Shown: positions 61,727 to 64,000 of the stretch, in pieces
How the letters are laid out: each line of letters starts with the position of its first letter
Position numbering within the stretch: position 1 is the stretch's first letter
Assembly (NCBI GenBank): GCA_947683625.1
Contig: CANTUR010000282.1
Coordinates: forward strand, 1,984,001 to 2,048,000
Source of the DNA: Mallotus nudiflorus
Lineage: Eukaryota; Streptophyta; Magnoliopsida; Malpighiales; Euphorbiaceae
Direction of reading: 5' to 3'
Length of the DNA: 64,000 nucleotides
Program-made: the position numbers and the translations under genes
Notes under the pieces: generated by a model
Databases searched by the model: none
The model's input: only the letters and a program-made list of their open reading frames with translations
What the model was told of the DNA's origin: nothing

Positions 61727-64000
61727 ATTCGCATCTAATCCAACTTGTGAAGCTTGTATTCAGGGCAAGATGACTAGATCACCATTTGTAGGACAAATGG
61801 CAAGAGCTACTGATATATTAGAAATCATACATAGTGATGTATGTAGACCATTTCTGAAATGGCTAGAGGTGGTTTTTACTACTTTATAACCTTTATAGAT
61901 GATCTATCAAGATTTGGGTATTTATTTCTTATAAAGAATAAATTTGAATCTTTTGAAAAGTTCAAAGAATTCAAAGCCCAAGTAGAAAACCAAACTGGGA
62001 AAAATATTAAAATCTGAGATCAGATTGAGGAGGTGAATACTTGAGTACCGAGTTTATTGAGTTCCTAAAGGAACATGGCATTGTATCTCAACTCACACCA
62101 CCTGGAACACCTCAGCTAAATGGAGTGTTTGAAAGGCGAAATTGTACTTTATTGGATATGGTACGATCGATGATGAGTTATACGAATCTTCCTATTTTTC
62201 TTTAGGGTCATGCACTCCAAACTGCCTGTTATATCCTTAATCGTATTCCATCCAAATCCGTTTCTACTATACCATATTAGATATGGCATGGTAGAACACC
62301 AAGTCTTAAACATGTTAAGATTTAGGGATGTCCAGCTTTTATCAAAAAATCAAAGTCGGACAAGTTGGATGTGAAATCAATAAAAAGAAGGTTTATTGGA
62401 TATCCTAAAGATAGTTTAGGATATTACTTTTATCTTCCTATTGAATAAATAGTTATTGTAAGCAGAGAAGCCATTTTTCTTGAGAAAGAATTTCTAAATG
62501 AAGGTGGCATAGGAAAGAAGATAATATTAGATGAAGAGTCATCTAAAGAAACACAACAAACTGATCAAATGAATATTGATCAACCCGAGGAGCCTATTCT
62601 AATTGAAAATATCATCATACTAACTCCTAGAAAATCAAGTAGGGCATCTCATCCTCTGGAGAGATATGGCCTTCTACATTATATGAAAAAGTTGCATGCT
62701 CATGAAAATAGTCTTCATATAGATGATCCTACCATATATGAAAGAGCTTTATTTGATAAAGATTCTTCTAAATGGATTGATGCTATAAAAACTGAAATGG
62801 ATTCCATATATACAAATAAAGTTTGAACACTTATTGATCCTCTATAAGGTATTGCACCTATTGGATGTAAATGGATCTTCAAGAGAAAGACTGGTGTAAA
62901 TGGAAAGGTTAACACCTTTAAAGGTAGGCTTGCAGCGAAAGGGTTTTGCCAAAGGGAAGGGATTGATTATGCAGAGACCTTTTCCCCAGTAGCCAAGCTT
63001 AAATCCATTTAAATTCTTTTAGCTATAGCCACACACTATGATTATAAGGTTTGGCAAATGAATGTTAAGACTGCATTCTTTAATGGTTATCTTGAGGAAG
63101 AAATTTTCATGGAGAAACCCAAGGGTTTTGAATCTAAAGAAAGCTCTAAAGTGTGTAAGCTTAATAGATCAATCTATGGCTTAAAGCAAGCCTCTAGGAG
63201 TTAAAATCATTGTTTCGATGAGGCTAATTACTCTTATGATTTCATAAAGAATAAAGATAAGCCCTATGTTTACAAGAAGGTTAGTGGGAGTCAAATCACT
63301 TTCCTAGTTTTATATGTGGATGATATTTTGTTAATTGGAAATGTTGTAGGAATGATGACTTCTGTAAAAGTCTAGTTATCTAAAATTTTCTCTATGAAAG
63401 ACTTAGGGGAGGCAACTTATATTCTCGGGATTCAACTCTATAGAGATAAATCGAAGAGAATGATAGGTTTATCCCAAAGTCTTTACTTGGAAAAGATATT
63501 GAAGAGGTTCAATATGCTTAAATCCAAAAGAGGATTGTTACCATTTAGGCATGGTGTTCACTTATCCAAGGGTACGTCTCCTAAGACACCCGAGGAAATG
63601 GAACAAATGGCTAAAGTTCCTTATGCTTCAGCAATAGGAAGCTTAATGTATGCTATGTTGTGTACTAGGCCCTACATTGCCTATGCTGTTAGTATGACTA
63701 GCAGGTTTCAATCCAATCCAGGTTTAGAACACTGGATAGTTGTTAAATCAATCTTTAAGTACTTGAGAAGAACTAAAGATTTGATCTTAACTTATAGAGA
63801 AGGTGATTTACAGATTAATGGCTTTACAGATTCTGATTTTCAATCAGACATGGATGATAGAAAGTCTATATCTGGGTTTATTTTCATCTGTAATAGAGGT
63901 GCAGTGAGCTTGAAAAGTTTCAAACAAAGTATCACTGTTGATTTCACTATAGAAGCCGAGTATATAGCTTCATCAGATGCTACTAAAAAAGTTATTTGGA
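61727..64000 (+). pseudogene. Ty1/copia integrase, reverse transcriptase and RNase H relic (continues past the window)
   Basis: After the solo LTR the + strand resumes with the end of GAG-pre-integrase (CEACIQGKMTRSPF near 61750). The integrase core follows (IIHSDVCRP; TPPGTPQLNGVFERRN near 62095), then the linker with the TPRKSSR segment. The reverse transcriptase (about 62840-63480) retains YVDDILLIGN near 63315. RNase H runs to the window end, with DSDFQSDMDDRKSISGF near 63830. Stops and shifts near 61885, 62035, 62200, 62450, 62825, 63010, 63205 and 63375 rule out function. The final bases still encode the AEYIASSDA region of RNase H, so the 3' LTR lies to the right. Confidence 0.9.

Overview
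The window is nuclear DNA of a flowering plant, almost certainly a eudicot. It is strongly AT-rich, has spliced genes with short exons, carries a chloroplast-targeted ClpB and a P-class pentatricopeptide repeat (PPR) gene, and is otherwise filled with Ty1/copia, Ty3/gypsy, hAT and pararetrovirus-like relics that use the plant Met-tRNA primer site. The sequence alone does not identify the species.

Only about 10 kb (30.4-40.4 kb) looks like functional host genes. A PPR gene on the + strand (30582-32980, two coding exons, apparently a GC-AG intron) lies tail to tail with a ten-exon CLPB3-type gene on the - strand (34219-40150, 972 aa predicted). The upstream region of the ClpB gene shows a TATA-like box, a good heat-shock element and an ABRE/G-box core. 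Both products are plausibly organellar, but nothing shows that they act together.

The left part (1-30 kb) is nested transposons. A - strand copia element (about 1689-9305) is split by two copies of one long-LTR gypsy family. A 9.8 kb hAT element (13282-23110) keeps TIRs and a perfect 8-bp target-site duplication (TSD), and contains two later solo LTRs. A decayed pararetrovirus-like reading region (24.7-26.6 kb) and a gypsy gag-protease relic (27.7-30.0 kb) follow. The right part (40.8-64 kb) holds a solo LTR (40780-44001), a gypsy element with 5' LTR, primer site, gag and broken pol (45026-51085), a divergent LTR (about 51086-53667), a gypsy-type transposon relic, and a + strand copia element (55069 to beyond the window end) split by another solo LTR (58482-61721).

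The main unexplained signal is the repeated long-LTR family: seven copies here, four of them solo LTRs with perfect 5-bp TSDs. Inside each AT-rich LTR sit short conserved islands that form hairpins, including a duplicated hairpin whose two copies differ by a base-pair-preserving change, and that carry splice-site-like edges. No tRNA, rRNA, CRISPR array or operon-type feature was found.
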